In this document: piece after piece, positions 19,672 to 28,249 of the stretch
How positions within the stretch are numbered: the stretch's first letter is position 1
Layout: each line of letters starts with the position of its first letter
DNA from: Algoriphagus sp. Y33
Lineage (GTDB): Bacteria; Bacteroidota; Bacteroidia; Cytophagales; Cyclobacteriaceae
Length of the DNA: 64,000 bases
Direction: 5' to 3'
Assembly: GCF_014838715.1 (NCBI RefSeq)
Contig: NZ_CP061947.1
Location: 1,302,001-1,366,000, forward strand
Position numbers and translations under genes: made by a program
Notes under the pieces: model-generated
What the model saw: only the letters and a program-made list of their open reading frames with translations
What the model was told of the DNA's origin: nothing
Databases searched by the model: none

Positions 19672-20940
19672 ATGAGCGACAGCCCAACCAACACCCTGAT
19701 TACCTGGGTGGAAGTATCAAAAAATTCCGATTTCACGATTTACAACCTCCCATTTGGTGTTTTTGAAAACAAAAGACTAAGACCGCGTATAGGAATTGCA
19801 ATCGGTGATAAGATTGTTGACTTAAGTGTGCTGGATCAGGAAGGTTTTTTTTCTGATATGTTTTTGCCCGAGGGGGTGTTTCTCAAAGATTCACTGAATG
19901 AGCTGATTGAATTGGGAAAAGTCATCACTAAAAAAATCCGTGAACGCGTGCAGGATTTGTTGTTGGCAGACAATGAAAAGCTGAGAGATCATTCTGCTAG
20001 AGGGAAAGTGATGGTTAACCGAAAGGAAGCGACCATGTTGATGCCGGTAAAAATCGGGGACTATACCGATTTTTACAGCAGTATGGAGCATGCCACCAAT
20101 GTGGGTAAACTATTTCGTGATCCTGAACATGCACTTCTTCCAAACTGGAAACATCTTCCCGTCGGCTATCATGGAAGAGCATCTTCTATTATTCCTTCAG
20201 GAGTACCGGTCACCCGACCAAAAGGACAAACAAAAGATCCTGAATCAGATTCGCCTGTATTTGGGCCAAGTAAAAAACTGGATTTCGAAGCAGAGCTGGC
20301 ATTTATCACAGGCAAGTCCACCAAGCTTGGGGATTCTGTTTCCACCGCTGATGCAGAGGACTATATTTTCGGCTTTGTACTTTTCAATGACTGGTCTGCC
20401 CGCGATATTCAGGCTTGGGAGTATGTGCCCTTAGGCCCATTTTTGGGAAAAAGCTTTGCTTCTTCTATCTCGCCCTGGGTGGTAACCTTGGAAGCTTTGG
20501 AGCAATTCAAAGTAGAGGGCCCTGTACAGGAGCCTGAAGTTTTGGATTATTTGAGATGTGAAAAATCCCACAGTTTTGATATACAATTGGAGACGTATAT
20601 TCAGCCTGAAGGCGAGAAGAGCAGCAAAGTTTGCGCTTCCAACTTTAAGTATATGTACTGGAATGTAGCCCAGCAACTGGCTCATCATACTGTAAATGGC
20701 TGCAATATCAATGTAGGGGATATGATGGCTTCCGGAACTATCTCGGGTGAGGAACCTGGTTCCTATGGTTCTATGCTGGAACTTTCCTGGAATGGTAATG
20801 AGCCGGTTAAGCTTGAATCCGGAACCGAAAGGCAGTTTATAGAAGATGGGGATACGGTGATTATGAAGGGATTTTCGGAGAAAGATGGTATTAGAGTAGG
20901 GTTTGGAGAAGTAAAAGCCAAAGTTCTTCCCGCCAAGTGA
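19672..20940 (+). CDS. fahA: Fumarylacetoacetase
   Basis: 422 residues from the ATG at 19672. The TTG 8 codons earlier lies before the probable transcription start. It performs the last step of tyrosine/homogentisate breakdown, splitting fumarylacetoacetate into fumarate and acetoacetate. It has the metal-binding region DYTDFYSSMEHATNVG, the catalytic His region HLPVGYHGRASS, and ELAFITGKS / FNDWSARDIQAWEYVPLGP. The N-terminal SH3-like domain (FGVFENKRLRPRIGIAIGDKI, residues about 25-45) is present. No other tyrosine-degradation gene is adjacent. Confidence 0.96.
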   Translation: MSDSPTNTLITWVEVSKNSDFTIYNLPFGVFENKRLRPRIGIAIGDKIVDLSVLDQEGFFSDMFLPEGVFLKDSLNELIELGKVITKKIRERVQDLLLADNEKLRDHSARGKVMVNRKEATMLMPVKIGDYTDFYSSMEHATNVGKLFRDPEHALLPNWKHLPVGYHGRASSIIPSGVPVTRPKGQTKDPESDSPVFGPSKKLDFEAELAFITGKSTKLGDSVSTADAEDYIFGFVLFNDWSARDIQAWEYVPLGPFLGKSFASSISPWVVTLEALEQFKVEGPVQEPEVLDYLRCEKSHSFDIQLETYIQPEGEKSSKVCASNFKYMYWNVAQQLAHHTVNGCNINVGDMMASGTISGEEPGSYGSMLELSWNGNEPVKLESGTERQFIEDGDTVIMKGFSEKDGIRVGFGEVKAKVLPAK

Positions 20941-20961
20941 TTTGCAATAAATACTAATTTT

Positions 20962-20994
20962 AAACCCTGATTTAGTAAAAGTCAGGGTTTTTTT
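20962..20994 (+). terminator. Intrinsic terminator after fahA
   Basis: AAACCCTGA ... TCAGGGTTT stem with a loop of about 12 bases, followed by a T run, 20 bases after the stop. Confidence 0.85.
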
Positions 20995-21207
20995 ATGCTC
21001 ATTTATATTCTGTTTTTTCTTCTAGCTAATAGCTTTGTTAAGCGTTGGACATCAGATTGTTGATCTTGTTTTCTCAGGTGTTGATGTTCGTTGGTTCCCG
21101 GTAACTTCATGCCTTTTCGTATGTAGAGCGGGATTGTAGTTTTCATATCTGTCTCACTTTTTCAGAGACAATTTTTCTTTACAAACTTTCTTAATTTATC
21201 AAAACAA

Positions 21208-22710
21208 ATGGCTAAGCTTAGAAATTTATCTATTACAACTCCTATTATTTTTGCCTTGCCTCTGCGCAGCGAGTGGGCAGTGAACCCTGTCGATATCAAC
21301 AAGCCTGTTATGGCCGATGACTGGGACGGTGCGGGGAGCCTCAAATTTACACGCGGCTATGTAATGGCCAAAAACGACGCTAATTTCCTCTATCTCGCGC
21401 TGGACGTCGTGTCTGATACAGGAAATGATTCAGGTACGAACGATTACTTTTGGTTGACTTTTGACAATAACCGTGACCGTGCGATCTCTTCGGGCGTAGA
21501 TGTGAACTATGGTTTGTATCCGGGGCAGCCAAACAAACTGGGTAGACAGAAGTATCTTGGGCCTGGGCAGTGGACGGGGCTTCTTGCGGATCCATCAAAT
21601 TCTGGGGTGGTGCAGGAGTTTGGACCCAGCCCCAATTCTGATGTATCGCACAGAATCTGGAAATTCAGGATTGAGCTCAGTGAGATCAATGTGGCGCTTT
21701 CCTGGCCATTGAGTACTCCGTATACCTATTTTGGGTTTAGGGTGAAATCCAGCAATCCCGGGTTTACGACTGACTTTCCGGGAGATTTTTATAAGGACTT
21801 CGCAAAACTACGTCAATTGGTTCTGAGCAGGAAGCCCACAATACCTTCTAAAGACTTGGGACCATTGGTAGGAAGTGTGGGATTGATACCGACCACTAAA
21901 ATCTCTGCATCGGGCCGGGCAACGACTGATTCAGGCTATTATCATTTTGTAGAGAATGCGGCATTTGGAGGCACGCTGAATTTAATTGGAAACAGAACCA
22001 AACTTCAGCAACTCTGGACAGCGGGAAACAGAAAATACAAAGTGGAAATAGCACCTCCCGGAGGTTCATTCAGCAAGCTGATCAGTAACTGGTCTAATTA
22101 TCGCTGGACAGGATCAACTTACGCTTTGGAATCATTTGCTCCTTCAGCCTTTGGATACTATCAGATGGCAAATCCAGGGACAGATTACTCGATAGATGAT
22201 TTATTGGTTCAGTTTCCCACGGCTGCACTATTGCCGGGACTGTATAGAATACAAGTGACATTCTATGTAGGGAGCAGCACTACTGATATAGCAGCTATTC
22301 AAGAGTTGAGATTGTATATTGACAATCACGTGCCGGCTACCATCATAGAGAGCGTGAAGCATGGCTCAAATGAAGTGTCTGCATGTGCGATCGAAACAAT
22401 TGGTGCAGCTCCTGATGGGTTGAATTTCAGGATCACGGCGAATGACCCAGAAGGAAATCTCAGGGGAGTCAACTTCTATGCTACCTATGGAGCTGGACTT
22501 TCTGCCTCTATCTATAGCGAAAATTATACTCCTGCAAAAGGCAATTGGGCCGGTTTTGTCAATAAGCTGATTCCTGAATTGGGGAATTGGAGGCCATCTC
22601 AATCTTGTGCTTATAGTTTTGTGTTGTCAGCTTCGGCACGAACAACCAATGGCTATTCGTGGGTGGGCTATAATAACACCCATCGCAATTTGACTCTTTT
22701 AATAGGATAA
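21208..22710 (+). CDS. CBM9-like domain hypothetical protein
   Basis: 500 residues. The first 190 (ADDWDGAGSLKFTRGYV, NFLYLALDVVSDTG, DYFWLTFDNNRDRAISSG) resemble the carbohydrate-binding module family 9-like fold: a short strand, the LYLALDV core and FDNNRD. The remainder (residues about 200-500) has immunoglobulin-like strands and no motif I can name. The N-terminus (KLRNLSITTPIIFALP) is not a convincing signal peptide, so location is uncertain. It may bind polysaccharide, but no catalytic domain is seen. It is flanked by terminators on both sides and is therefore a single-gene unit. Confidence 0.72.
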   Translation: MAKLRNLSITTPIIFALPLRSEWAVNPVDINKPVMADDWDGAGSLKFTRGYVMAKNDANFLYLALDVVSDTGNDSGTNDYFWLTFDNNRDRAISSGVDVNYGLYPGQPNKLGRQKYLGPGQWTGLLADPSNSGVVQEFGPSPNSDVSHRIWKFRIELSEINVALSWPLSTPYTYFGFRVKSSNPGFTTDFPGDFYKDFAKLRQLVLSRKPTIPSKDLGPLVGSVGLIPTTKISASGRATTDSGYYHFVENAAFGGTLNLIGNRTKLQQLWTAGNRKYKVEIAPPGGSFSKLISNWSNYRWTGSTYALESFAPSAFGYYQMANPGTDYSIDDLLVQFPTAALLPGLYRIQVTFYVGSSTTDIAAIQELRLYIDNHVPATIIESVKHGSNEVSACAIETIGAAPDGLNFRITANDPEGNLRGVNFYATYGAGLSASIYSENYTPAKGNWAGFVNKLIPELGNWRPSQSCAYSFVLSASARTTNGYSWVGYNNTHRNLTLLIG

Positions 22711-22734
22711 AAAGTAAATGGTCTAGAATCGAAA

Positions 22735-22762
22735 GCCACTTCCTGTAGGGAGTGGTTTTTTT
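22735..22762 (+). terminator. Intrinsic terminator after CBM9-like gene
   Basis: CCACT-10 bases-AGTGG stem (extended by flanking A/T pairs) with a run of seven T, 25 bases downstream of the stop. Confidence 0.8.
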
Positions 22763-22776
22763 AATGAAGTTATTTT

Positions 22777-22902
22777 ACCGCGGTGGGCACAGAGGCTTTC
22801 GCAGAGGTCACAGTATTGTGATATCCATTCCCGCCGTCTGTGTTGCACGAATAGCTTTGATGTTGATTGTTATCCTGCTTCTCCAGAAGCTGGATCTAAC
22901 CT
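22777..22902. repeat. Dispersed intergenic repeat, copy C
   Basis: It reads ACCGCGGTGGGCACAGAGGC ... CGCAGAGGTCAC ... TTATCCTGCTTCTCCAGAAG ... CTGGATCTAA. It agrees with copy A at both ends and with copy D at the right end. Noncoding. Confidence 0.55.
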
Positions 22903-22945
22903 GCACTTTCATCTTACTACTATGCCGCTTGCAACTTAGAACCCA

Positions 22946-23083
22946 CTACTCACCCTCATCATTTTTCACCTTGTCCTTTTTGGAAGAGTTGCCCCCTGAT
23001 ATCTTATAAATCAAATAGCCTATGCCGGCTACAAAATGAAGAATTACGATTCCGACAATGATATAAATAAAAGTGTCGCTCAT
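22946..23083 (-). CDS. Small single-pass membrane protein, 45 aa
   Basis: An ATG at 23083 opens a 45-residue frame: MSDTFIYIIVGIVILHFVAG, one transmembrane helix, then a short charged cytoplasmic tail (SSKKDKVKNDEGE). The hydrophobic-then-charged layout with a compact stop is typical of real small membrane proteins in this phylum. It lies between a terminator hairpin (23127-23155) and a repeat. Function unknown. Confidence 0.7.
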   Translation of the reverse strand: MSDTFIYIIVGIVILHFVAGIGYLIYKISGGNSSKKDKVKNDEGE

Positions 23084-23126
23084 AGGAACTAAGCTATTGA
23101 TTTAAAGATAATTTTTACAAAAATCG

Positions 23127-23155
23127 AAAGCCATCCAAAAAAATTGGATGGCTTT
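23127..23155 (-). terminator. Hairpin terminating the sugar-isomerase-like gene
   Basis: A perfect AAAGCCATCC / GGATGGCTTT stem with a 9-base loop. On the minus strand it is followed by CGATTTTTG. It lies 50 bp after the stop of the gene ending at 23208. Confidence 0.7.
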
Positions 23156-23207
23156 AGTAATTTCAGCGTAAGTATATACTCAAAATCTAAAGATATAAGC
23201 TCAAATC

Positions 23208-24119
23208 TTACTTAAAGCCAATTTCTTCCAAGCCTTTATGGCTGATTTTGATGGCTTCCATAGGATCCAAACCGAATGTTTGATCTTGTTCCACTAAGTA
23301 AAACTTCATGCCGGATTTATCTTTTTCTGCGAGAATTCTATTGAAATCGATGTTCCCGGTTCCAACAGGAGCAAAGTTTCCTTCGTCATTCATATCTTTC
23401 ACGTGCCATGCGATAAATCTTCCAGGATATTTTTCGAAGTAAGTCAAAGGATCTACCTCTGCTTTGGTTACCCAGAATAGATCCATCTGGAAGTTGACAA
23501 ACTCGGGATTGCATTTTTCCAAAAGCAGTTCTTCGATGATTGTTCCATCTTCCATTGCTTTGAATTCGAAGTCATGGTTATGGTAAAGAAGTTTAATTCC
23601 GGCTTGAGCGCATTTTTCACCCAAGGTGTTCATGATAGTAACCAATTCATCGGGAGTACCTTTCATGCCCATGCCTTCCGGACCAAAAGTAAACATGCCC
23701 ATCGGAGGGACAGGAATAACAAAATATTCAATACCGGCGGTCTTCACATCAGTGATTAACTGGTCAGCATTCTCCATATTTACCATGCCCATATGAGCAC
23801 TTTTGACAGTCATGCCAAGTGATTCTACGTAAGATTTAAACTCGGCAGGCGCCATGCCGTAGAATTTACCATCATCATAATTTGCTGCCTCAACGTAAGC
23901 ATAGCCTGCATCGGCTACAGCCTGTAATGTGCTTTTTGGGTTGTTTGCCATGGAATCACGTACCGTGTAAAGGGCTAATCCACCGAAATTGGTAGATTCG
24001 ACTTGAGTTGAGTCTACTGTTTCCGCAACTTCTTCGGTACCGGTTTTAGAACTACAGGCTGTAAAGCCCAGAGATAATGCAAAAAAGAAGCTGAGACTAA
24101 GATTAAAGTGTTTTTTCAT
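23208..24119 (-). CDS. Sugar phosphate isomerase/epimerase-like lipoprotein
   Basis: 303 residues. The signal peptide ends at a lipobox (LGFTAC, Cys about 22), so it is an anchored periplasmic protein. The mature part is an AP-endonuclease-2-like TIM barrel (xylose-isomerase-like). It has LALYTVRDSM, YAYVEAANYDDGKFYG, SAHMG, LLYHNHDFEF (His/Glu metal ligands), FVNFQMDLFWVTKAEVDP, AWHVKDMN and YLVEQDQ. Such secreted members are common in Bacteroidota and are thought to act on sugars. Substrate unknown. Confidence 0.9.
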   Translation of the reverse strand: MKKHFNLSLSFFFALSLGFTACSSKTGTEEVAETVDSTQVESTNFGGLALYTVRDSMANNPKSTLQAVADAGYAYVEAANYDDGKFYGMAPAEFKSYVESLGMTVKSAHMGMVNMENADQLITDVKTAGIEYFVIPVPPMGMFTFGPEGMGMKGTPDELVTIMNTLGEKCAQAGIKLLYHNHDFEFKAMEDGTIIEELLLEKCNPEFVNFQMDLFWVTKAEVDPLTYFEKYPGRFIAWHVKDMNDEGNFAPVGTGNIDFNRILAEKDKSGMKFYLVEQDQTFGLDPMEAIKISHKGLEEIGFK

Positions 24120-24325
24120 TTTAGATTAGGTTTTTATCGGGTACAAGTTAGCTAAATCACAGTAATATTAAATGTCTGTCATGATATACTGTTAGGTAGA
24201 GTTTGCGAAGAAGGCTTCAGCACCTTAAGCCGCAATCATGCCATCCACTAGGCAGGTAAAGGAGTTGCTTTTAAAAAAAGCAGGGGTGGCATTATTGGAA
24301 GGTAAGTTTGTCGTTTTTTGCCTAC

Positions 24326-24354
24326 TTTGTTTTGTAGGGAACGTGTTATTTTTG
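24326..24354 (+). promoter_or_regulatory. Predicted promoter of serine hydrolase gene
   Basis: TTTG at 24326-24329 and TATTTTTG at 24347-24354 with 17 bases between, 31 bases before the ATG at 24386. Confidence 0.5.
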
Positions 24355-24385
24355 AAATAAATAACCGTCATATAATTAATCCCCT

Positions 24386-25483
24386 ATGAAAAAGGCACAC
24401 GTCATCATGCTCCTATTACTTTGTTTGGTTGGCTACTCTGCTTTTGGCCAAGCTGACAGTTCAAGCGAAGAACCAAACCTTATCAATACAGAAATGTTGA
24501 AAAAAATGACAGTTGCCATAGAAAATCAAACCTATCCCAACGTTCATAGTGTATTGATACATTACAAAGGGAACTTGGTTTTTGAGAAATATTTTTCAGG
24601 CAAAGATGAGTCTTGGGGCACAGACTTGGGTGTGGTTGAACATGGTGAAAATACCCTTCATGATTTAAGAAGTCTGACCAAAAGTATCGTATCTATTTGC
24701 TTTGGACTTGCCATTCAAAATGGTTTTATAGAAAATGTAGAAGAAAAGGTATTTACCTATTTTCCTGAATATGGGGATCTCAATATTGGCCTTCATCAAG
24801 AGATTACCTTAAAGCACCTCCTGACAATGACTTCTGGGTTGGAGTGGAATGAAGACCTCCCTTATACCAATCCGAAAAACTCGGAAACTGCCATGGTGAT
24901 GAGTGATGACCCTATTCGCTATGTTCTGAGCAGACCTTTGCAAGAATCGCCCGGTAGTGTGTGGAATTATAACGGGGGCACTACTGAATTACTTTCTGTC
25001 ATTTTGCATAAAGCTACCGGATTGAATATAGAAGAATTTGCTGTTGAGTATCTATTTAAACCATTGGAAATAGATACCTATTATTGGACAAAAGCGCCTG
25101 GACAAGAGCATCCTATAGCTGCATCCGGTTTAAGAATGCTTCCTTCGGATATACTGAAAATAGGTGTGGTTTTATTGCAGGATGGTTATTACAAAGGAGA
25201 AGAGTTATTAAACAAGCAATGGGTTGAAGAATCATTTACCTCTCATGTAAAGCGCGGAAAGAACGGTGGTTATGGATATCAATTCTGGATAGACCAATCT
25301 CCCGATGGAAAAGAACCGAACAAACTTGTCACGGCAGTAGGAAATGGTGACCAGCGTATTTACCTAGACAAGTCAAAACAACTGGTAGTGGTAACAACTG
25401 CGGGGAATTATAATATCTGGGATCTTGAAAAAGGATCATTTCAACTGTTGACAGATTTTATTTATCCTGCATTGGAGAAATAG
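24386..25483 (+). CDS. Class C beta-lactamase-family serine hydrolase
   Basis: 365 residues with a signal peptide (MKKAHVIMLLLLCLVGYSAF). It has the serine beta-lactamase/PBP-like fold. The SxxK motif is in DLRSLTKSIV, the tyrosine motif region WNYNGGTTELLSVI, then GMTSGLEWNE-like surface loops and a C-terminal GYGYQFWID. The family includes esterases, D-aminopeptidases and lactamase-like enzymes acting in the periplasm, and a resistance role is not implied. It is followed by a strong terminator, so it is monocistronic. Confidence 0.9.
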   Translation: MKKAHVIMLLLLCLVGYSAFGQADSSSEEPNLINTEMLKKMTVAIENQTYPNVHSVLIHYKGNLVFEKYFSGKDESWGTDLGVVEHGENTLHDLRSLTKSIVSICFGLAIQNGFIENVEEKVFTYFPEYGDLNIGLHQEITLKHLLTMTSGLEWNEDLPYTNPKNSETAMVMSDDPIRYVLSRPLQESPGSVWNYNGGTTELLSVILHKATGLNIEEFAVEYLFKPLEIDTYYWTKAPGQEHPIAASGLRMLPSDILKIGVVLLQDGYYKGEELLNKQWVEESFTSHVKRGKNGGYGYQFWIDQSPDGKEPNKLVTAVGNGDQRIYLDKSKQLVVVTTAGNYNIWDLEKGSFQLLTDFIYPALEK

Positions 25484-25560
25484 GAGTGGATAAAAGATGA
25501 CTTTTTTTAGATGACTAAGAAGCAAAATGATTGCTAGGCTGATGCAATTACTTAGAATAA

Positions 25561-25592
25561 AAAAACCTGACAATATTGGCAGGTTTTTTTGA
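25561..25592 (+). terminator. Intrinsic terminator after serine hydrolase
   Basis: AAAAACCTG ... CAGGTTTTTTT stem-loop with a T run, about 78 bp after the stop at 25483. Confidence 0.8.
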
Positions 25593-25627
25593 CTGTTTAA
25601 GGCTGTAGTAGGTTTTCTAATGCATAA

Positions 25628-25777
25628 GTCGGGTTTATTCAATTTTGGAAAAATGACAAGCTGGGGCACCAAAAGGGAAAGATTGACAAGGAATTTCTAA
25701 GAGCACATGTTGGGGACTTTGATCAGGAGTTTTATACCTGTGCAACGGAGCAAAAGGACATTACTTTTGAAAAATGA
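25628..25777 (+). pseudogene. Relic of an FNR-type oxidoreductase C-terminus
   Basis: After a stop at 25625, a 49-codon frame reads ...KIDKEFLRAHVGDFDQEF then YTCATEQ. This looks like the last part of an FAD/NAD ferredoxin-reductase-like protein, where consensus is DxxFLxxHVxDFxxxFYVCGP. The G-P of the NAD-binding CGP motif is replaced by A-T and the rest is missing. It is followed by its own terminator. No upstream part of the gene remains. The identification rests on the short motif only. Confidence 0.5.
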
Positions 25778-25807
25778 CGGACTCAACTATTCCGTAGCAT
25801 CAAAAAG

Positions 25808-25845
25808 GGCAGGTACCCGGTTCCATGGTACCTGCCTTGTTTTTT
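25808..25845 (+). terminator. Strong intrinsic terminator downstream of the relic
   Basis: GGCAGGTACC / GGTACCTGCC, a perfect 10-bp stem with a 9-base loop and TTGTTTTTT tail. It probably once terminated the gene whose relic precedes it. Confidence 0.8.
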
Positions 25846-25937
25846 CTTGGGATTCGTAGTTGAAATTAATTATTAGATGTATCCGTTTTTCTGCCATTAA
25901 AAATCAAAAGCGACATAGAATTAGGTGAAATCTAGCA

Positions 25938-26003
25938 AGGTCGCTTCGGTCTCCCGTCTCCCTGCCACCATACCAAAGAAAAGGAGGCTGATGGCATCAT
26001 TTC
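25938..26003. repeat. Dispersed repeat with CGCTTCGGTC core, copy 2
   Basis: AAGGTCGCTTCGGTCTCCCG ... ACCAAAGAAAAGGAGGCTG ... ATGGCATC repeats the order of motifs seen at 9431-9530 and 28990-29055. Noncoding. Confidence 0.45.
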
Positions 26004-26014
26004 GGATCGTCATA

Positions 26015-27346
26015 TTAACTTTTATACCAATCAATTTTCCTTGAAATAAACATGGTAGCAGCAAGCGCCACAAATAATCCAATACTTCCAATCAACAAAG
26101 CATAGTCTTGTTGCTTGATTATAACAAATATGAAGATGTAAAACAGAGATAGTATTCCTGTGAAAATCCCGGTTGTTTTAAGTTGGGAAAATATACTTTT
26201 GGAATACAATGCCAGAAGGCCCACCGTGGCTACACTGGCAATCAAATAGGCAGTAGAAAATCCCAAATGCTCGGAAAGCGCAATGAGTAAGGTGTAATAC
26301 AATACCAATCCAAAACCTACCAGAGTGTATTGAAGTGGATGAATTCTCTGCTTGGTGAAGGTCTCCATTAGAAATAATGCAAGAAAACTCAGGGTGATAA
26401 TTAAGACAGCATACTTGGAAGTACGAATACTTTGTTGGTATTGATCCACAGGCATTTTCAGACTTAAACCAAAGGAACTTTCCTGAAAATTAGGTAATGT
26501 ATTGGTGAATTCCTGACCAAAGGGCCTGTTGAAATGCAGGATTTTCCAAGTACTCTCGAAACCATCGCTATTCAATACTCTCTCTTCCGGTAAAAAATCT
26601 CCCTGAAAACTCGGATTTGACCAGTTGCCGGTCAGTTTCAGTTCGGTGGTTTTACCTAAGGGAGCGATATGGAAATTGGCGCTTCCCTTGAGCTTTATCT
26701 TGCCGGAAATTGTAAAATCTTTTGATGCAGAATCAAGTGATACAGGGAATTGAAGTCCCTTTAGGCCGGTCTGGGAATCTGTGAATGGCTCTGAAATCAG
26801 CGGAACATTGTTGAGCGTCAGCTCAGGATTTTCACCTATTCCCCTAAGGTCACTGACAGAAATCAAGAACGATGCCTGATCCCAAAGTACCTGCTCGGCA
26901 GTGATGTCTAATTTTTCGAGGGCTATTGCACCAAAGTCCGCTTTGAGCTGAATATCACTCTGATAAACCACCACATCGAAAATTCCCCGATGAAGGGATT
27001 CTGCTTGGAGATCTCCTGCGATATCCAATAGATCCGGCAAGAAATAGGCGGTTTTCAGTTCCTTGATTAGTTTGTTCTCTCCATTACTCTGCACTTCTCT
27101 ATAGTGATGATAAGGTAATGCCAAATAGGGTCCGATTACTGTTTGGAACCTAGACCATTTACCTGTTACTTCATACTCGGCCTCTTCTAAGCGTGTTTGT
27201 CTTTCATTGATCAAGTCAGTTGTGAGTGCTTGGGGAATCAAGAGGAGCAGGGCGATAAATCCGATAATTAAAAGTTTTAAACTGGTGGATTTAGAAATCC
27301 AGTCCTGAAATTTTTCAAGTAAGGAAGAGTTTGTGTTTGTTTCCAT
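26015..27346 (-). CDS. creD: CreD-family inner-membrane protein
   Basis: 443 residues. An N-terminal transmembrane helix (about 24-42) is followed by a large periplasmic domain with the CreD signature ELKTAYFLPDLLDIAGDL and RGIFDVVVYQSDI. The C-terminal half has about five further helices after RPFGQEF. CreD is a cell-envelope protein linked in E. coli to the CreBC regulon and colicin E2 tolerance. Its molecular action is unknown. Length is normal. It lies downstream of small membrane proteins and a winged-helix regulator on the same strand, a common neighbourhood for creD in Bacteroidota. Confidence 0.92.
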   Translation of the reverse strand: METNTNSSLLEKFQDWISKSTSLKLLIIGFIALLLLIPQALTTDLINERQTRLEEAEYEVTGKWSRFQTVIGPYLALPYHHYREVQSNGENKLIKELKTAYFLPDLLDIAGDLQAESLHRGIFDVVVYQSDIQLKADFGAIALEKLDITAEQVLWDQASFLISVSDLRGIGENPELTLNNVPLISEPFTDSQTGLKGLQFPVSLDSASKDFTISGKIKLKGSANFHIAPLGKTTELKLTGNWSNPSFQGDFLPEERVLNSDGFESTWKILHFNRPFGQEFTNTLPNFQESSFGLSLKMPVDQYQQSIRTSKYAVLIITLSFLALFLMETFTKQRIHPLQYTLVGFGLVLYYTLLIALSEHLGFSTAYLIASVATVGLLALYSKSIFSQLKTTGIFTGILSLFYIFIFVIIKQQDYALLIGSIGLFVALAATMFISRKIDWYKS

Positions 27347-27564
27347 AGTGTAGTTGTTAAAGGTAAATGAGTGATTTTTGATGGTGTCAACTTGTTTCCC
27401 GCAGATCGAACGCTGAAAAATGCGCAGATTTTCACTGAGTTTTTTCTAGTATGGCTATTTGTGAATGGGTTGTTTTTTTGAGGAGAAATCCCCCAGTGAA
27501 CACTGTGCAGTAGGGGAGGACATCCCATTTCATATAGTTTTTTATGCTTTAGTGATTCTGTGGA

Positions 27565-27891
27565 TTAATCCCAATGACCTGTAATGCTGAAGGCCAAGAC
27601 AGCAGAGATCCAGATTGTGATGAAGTAAATAAGGACGCTGAAAACAACGGCTGCGAACTTTTTTCCTCCTGTAGGAAACCAGATAAAGCCCATCAGATAA
27701 AAGAATAAGCCTCCGAAAATTCCGCCAATAGGAATAAATGTCAGTGGAATCAACATCCAGGTTTCGAAGAGCTCTTCTTTTGTCAGAATAATGAAACTGA
27801 GCCATGATAGAGGAATTCCTGCCCCGATGATACCTGCGATAATTGCAGGTTTTGCTTTGATGCCTTGTAGAAATTTGATTTCTGTTTTCAT
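27565..27891 (-). CDS. Small three/four-helix membrane protein
   Basis: 108 residues with hydrophobic segments near 17-37, 44-68 and 79-103 (AVVFSVLIYFITIWISAVLAF). An overlapping longer frame (27542-27925) lacks coding character and was rejected. It lies between creD and a winged-helix regulator on the same strand. No named family recognised. Confidence 0.75.
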   Translation of the reverse strand: MKTEIKFLQGIKAKPAIIAGIIGAGIPLSWLSFIILTKEELFETWMLIPLTFIPIGGIFGGLFFYLMGFIWFPTGGKKFAAVVFSVLIYFITIWISAVLAFSITGHWD

Positions 27892-27943
27892 GCTTCATAA
27901 GTTTGGAAAGTACTTTGAAATTCAAAGTAAATGAATAAATTTT

Positions 27944-28249
27944 TTAGCTTTTGTTTTCCTGTATTAAATTTTCGAGGAATTTCAGATGCTCTTGAAAAGC
28001 CTGCTTGCCCGCTTTGGTTGCTGAATAATTGGTCATCGGCTTTCTTCCTACAAAAGACTTGTTCACTGAAATGTATTCCTGCTTTTCCAGATTTCTCAAA
28101 TGAGAAGCCAGATTCCCATCTGTGACCTCCAAGATTTCCTTGAAAGAATTAAAGTCATACTCGGCATTGACCATCAAGATGGACATCATGCGGAGTCTAA
28201 CCACATTCTCAAATGCCTTATCGTAAGTTCCCTTCACGTTATCGGTCAT
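27944..28249 (-). CDS. Winged-helix transcriptional regulator (HTH_34-like)
   Basis: 101 residues forming one winged-helix domain: AFENVVRLRMMSILMVNAEY, DFNSFKEILEVTDGNLASHL (recognition region), then wing YISVNKSFVGRKPMTNYSATKAG. It is the compact ArsR/MarR-like regulator type often found next to membrane proteins in Bacteroidota. Its start overlaps the end of the upstream membrane-protein gene by 11 bp, so the two are translationally coupled. The likely target is its own operon, possibly including creD. Confidence 0.88.
   Translation of the reverse strand: MTDNVKGTYDKAFENVVRLRMMSILMVNAEYDFNSFKEILEVTDGNLASHLRNLEKQEYISVNKSFVGRKPMTNYSATKAGKQAFQEHLKFLENLIQENKS

Noticed and set aside
27542..27925. 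127-residue minus-strand frame overlapping the 108-residue membrane protein
   Set aside because: It is Arg/Tyr/Ser-rich, has no start context and lies in a shadow frame of a clearly hydrophobic real protein.
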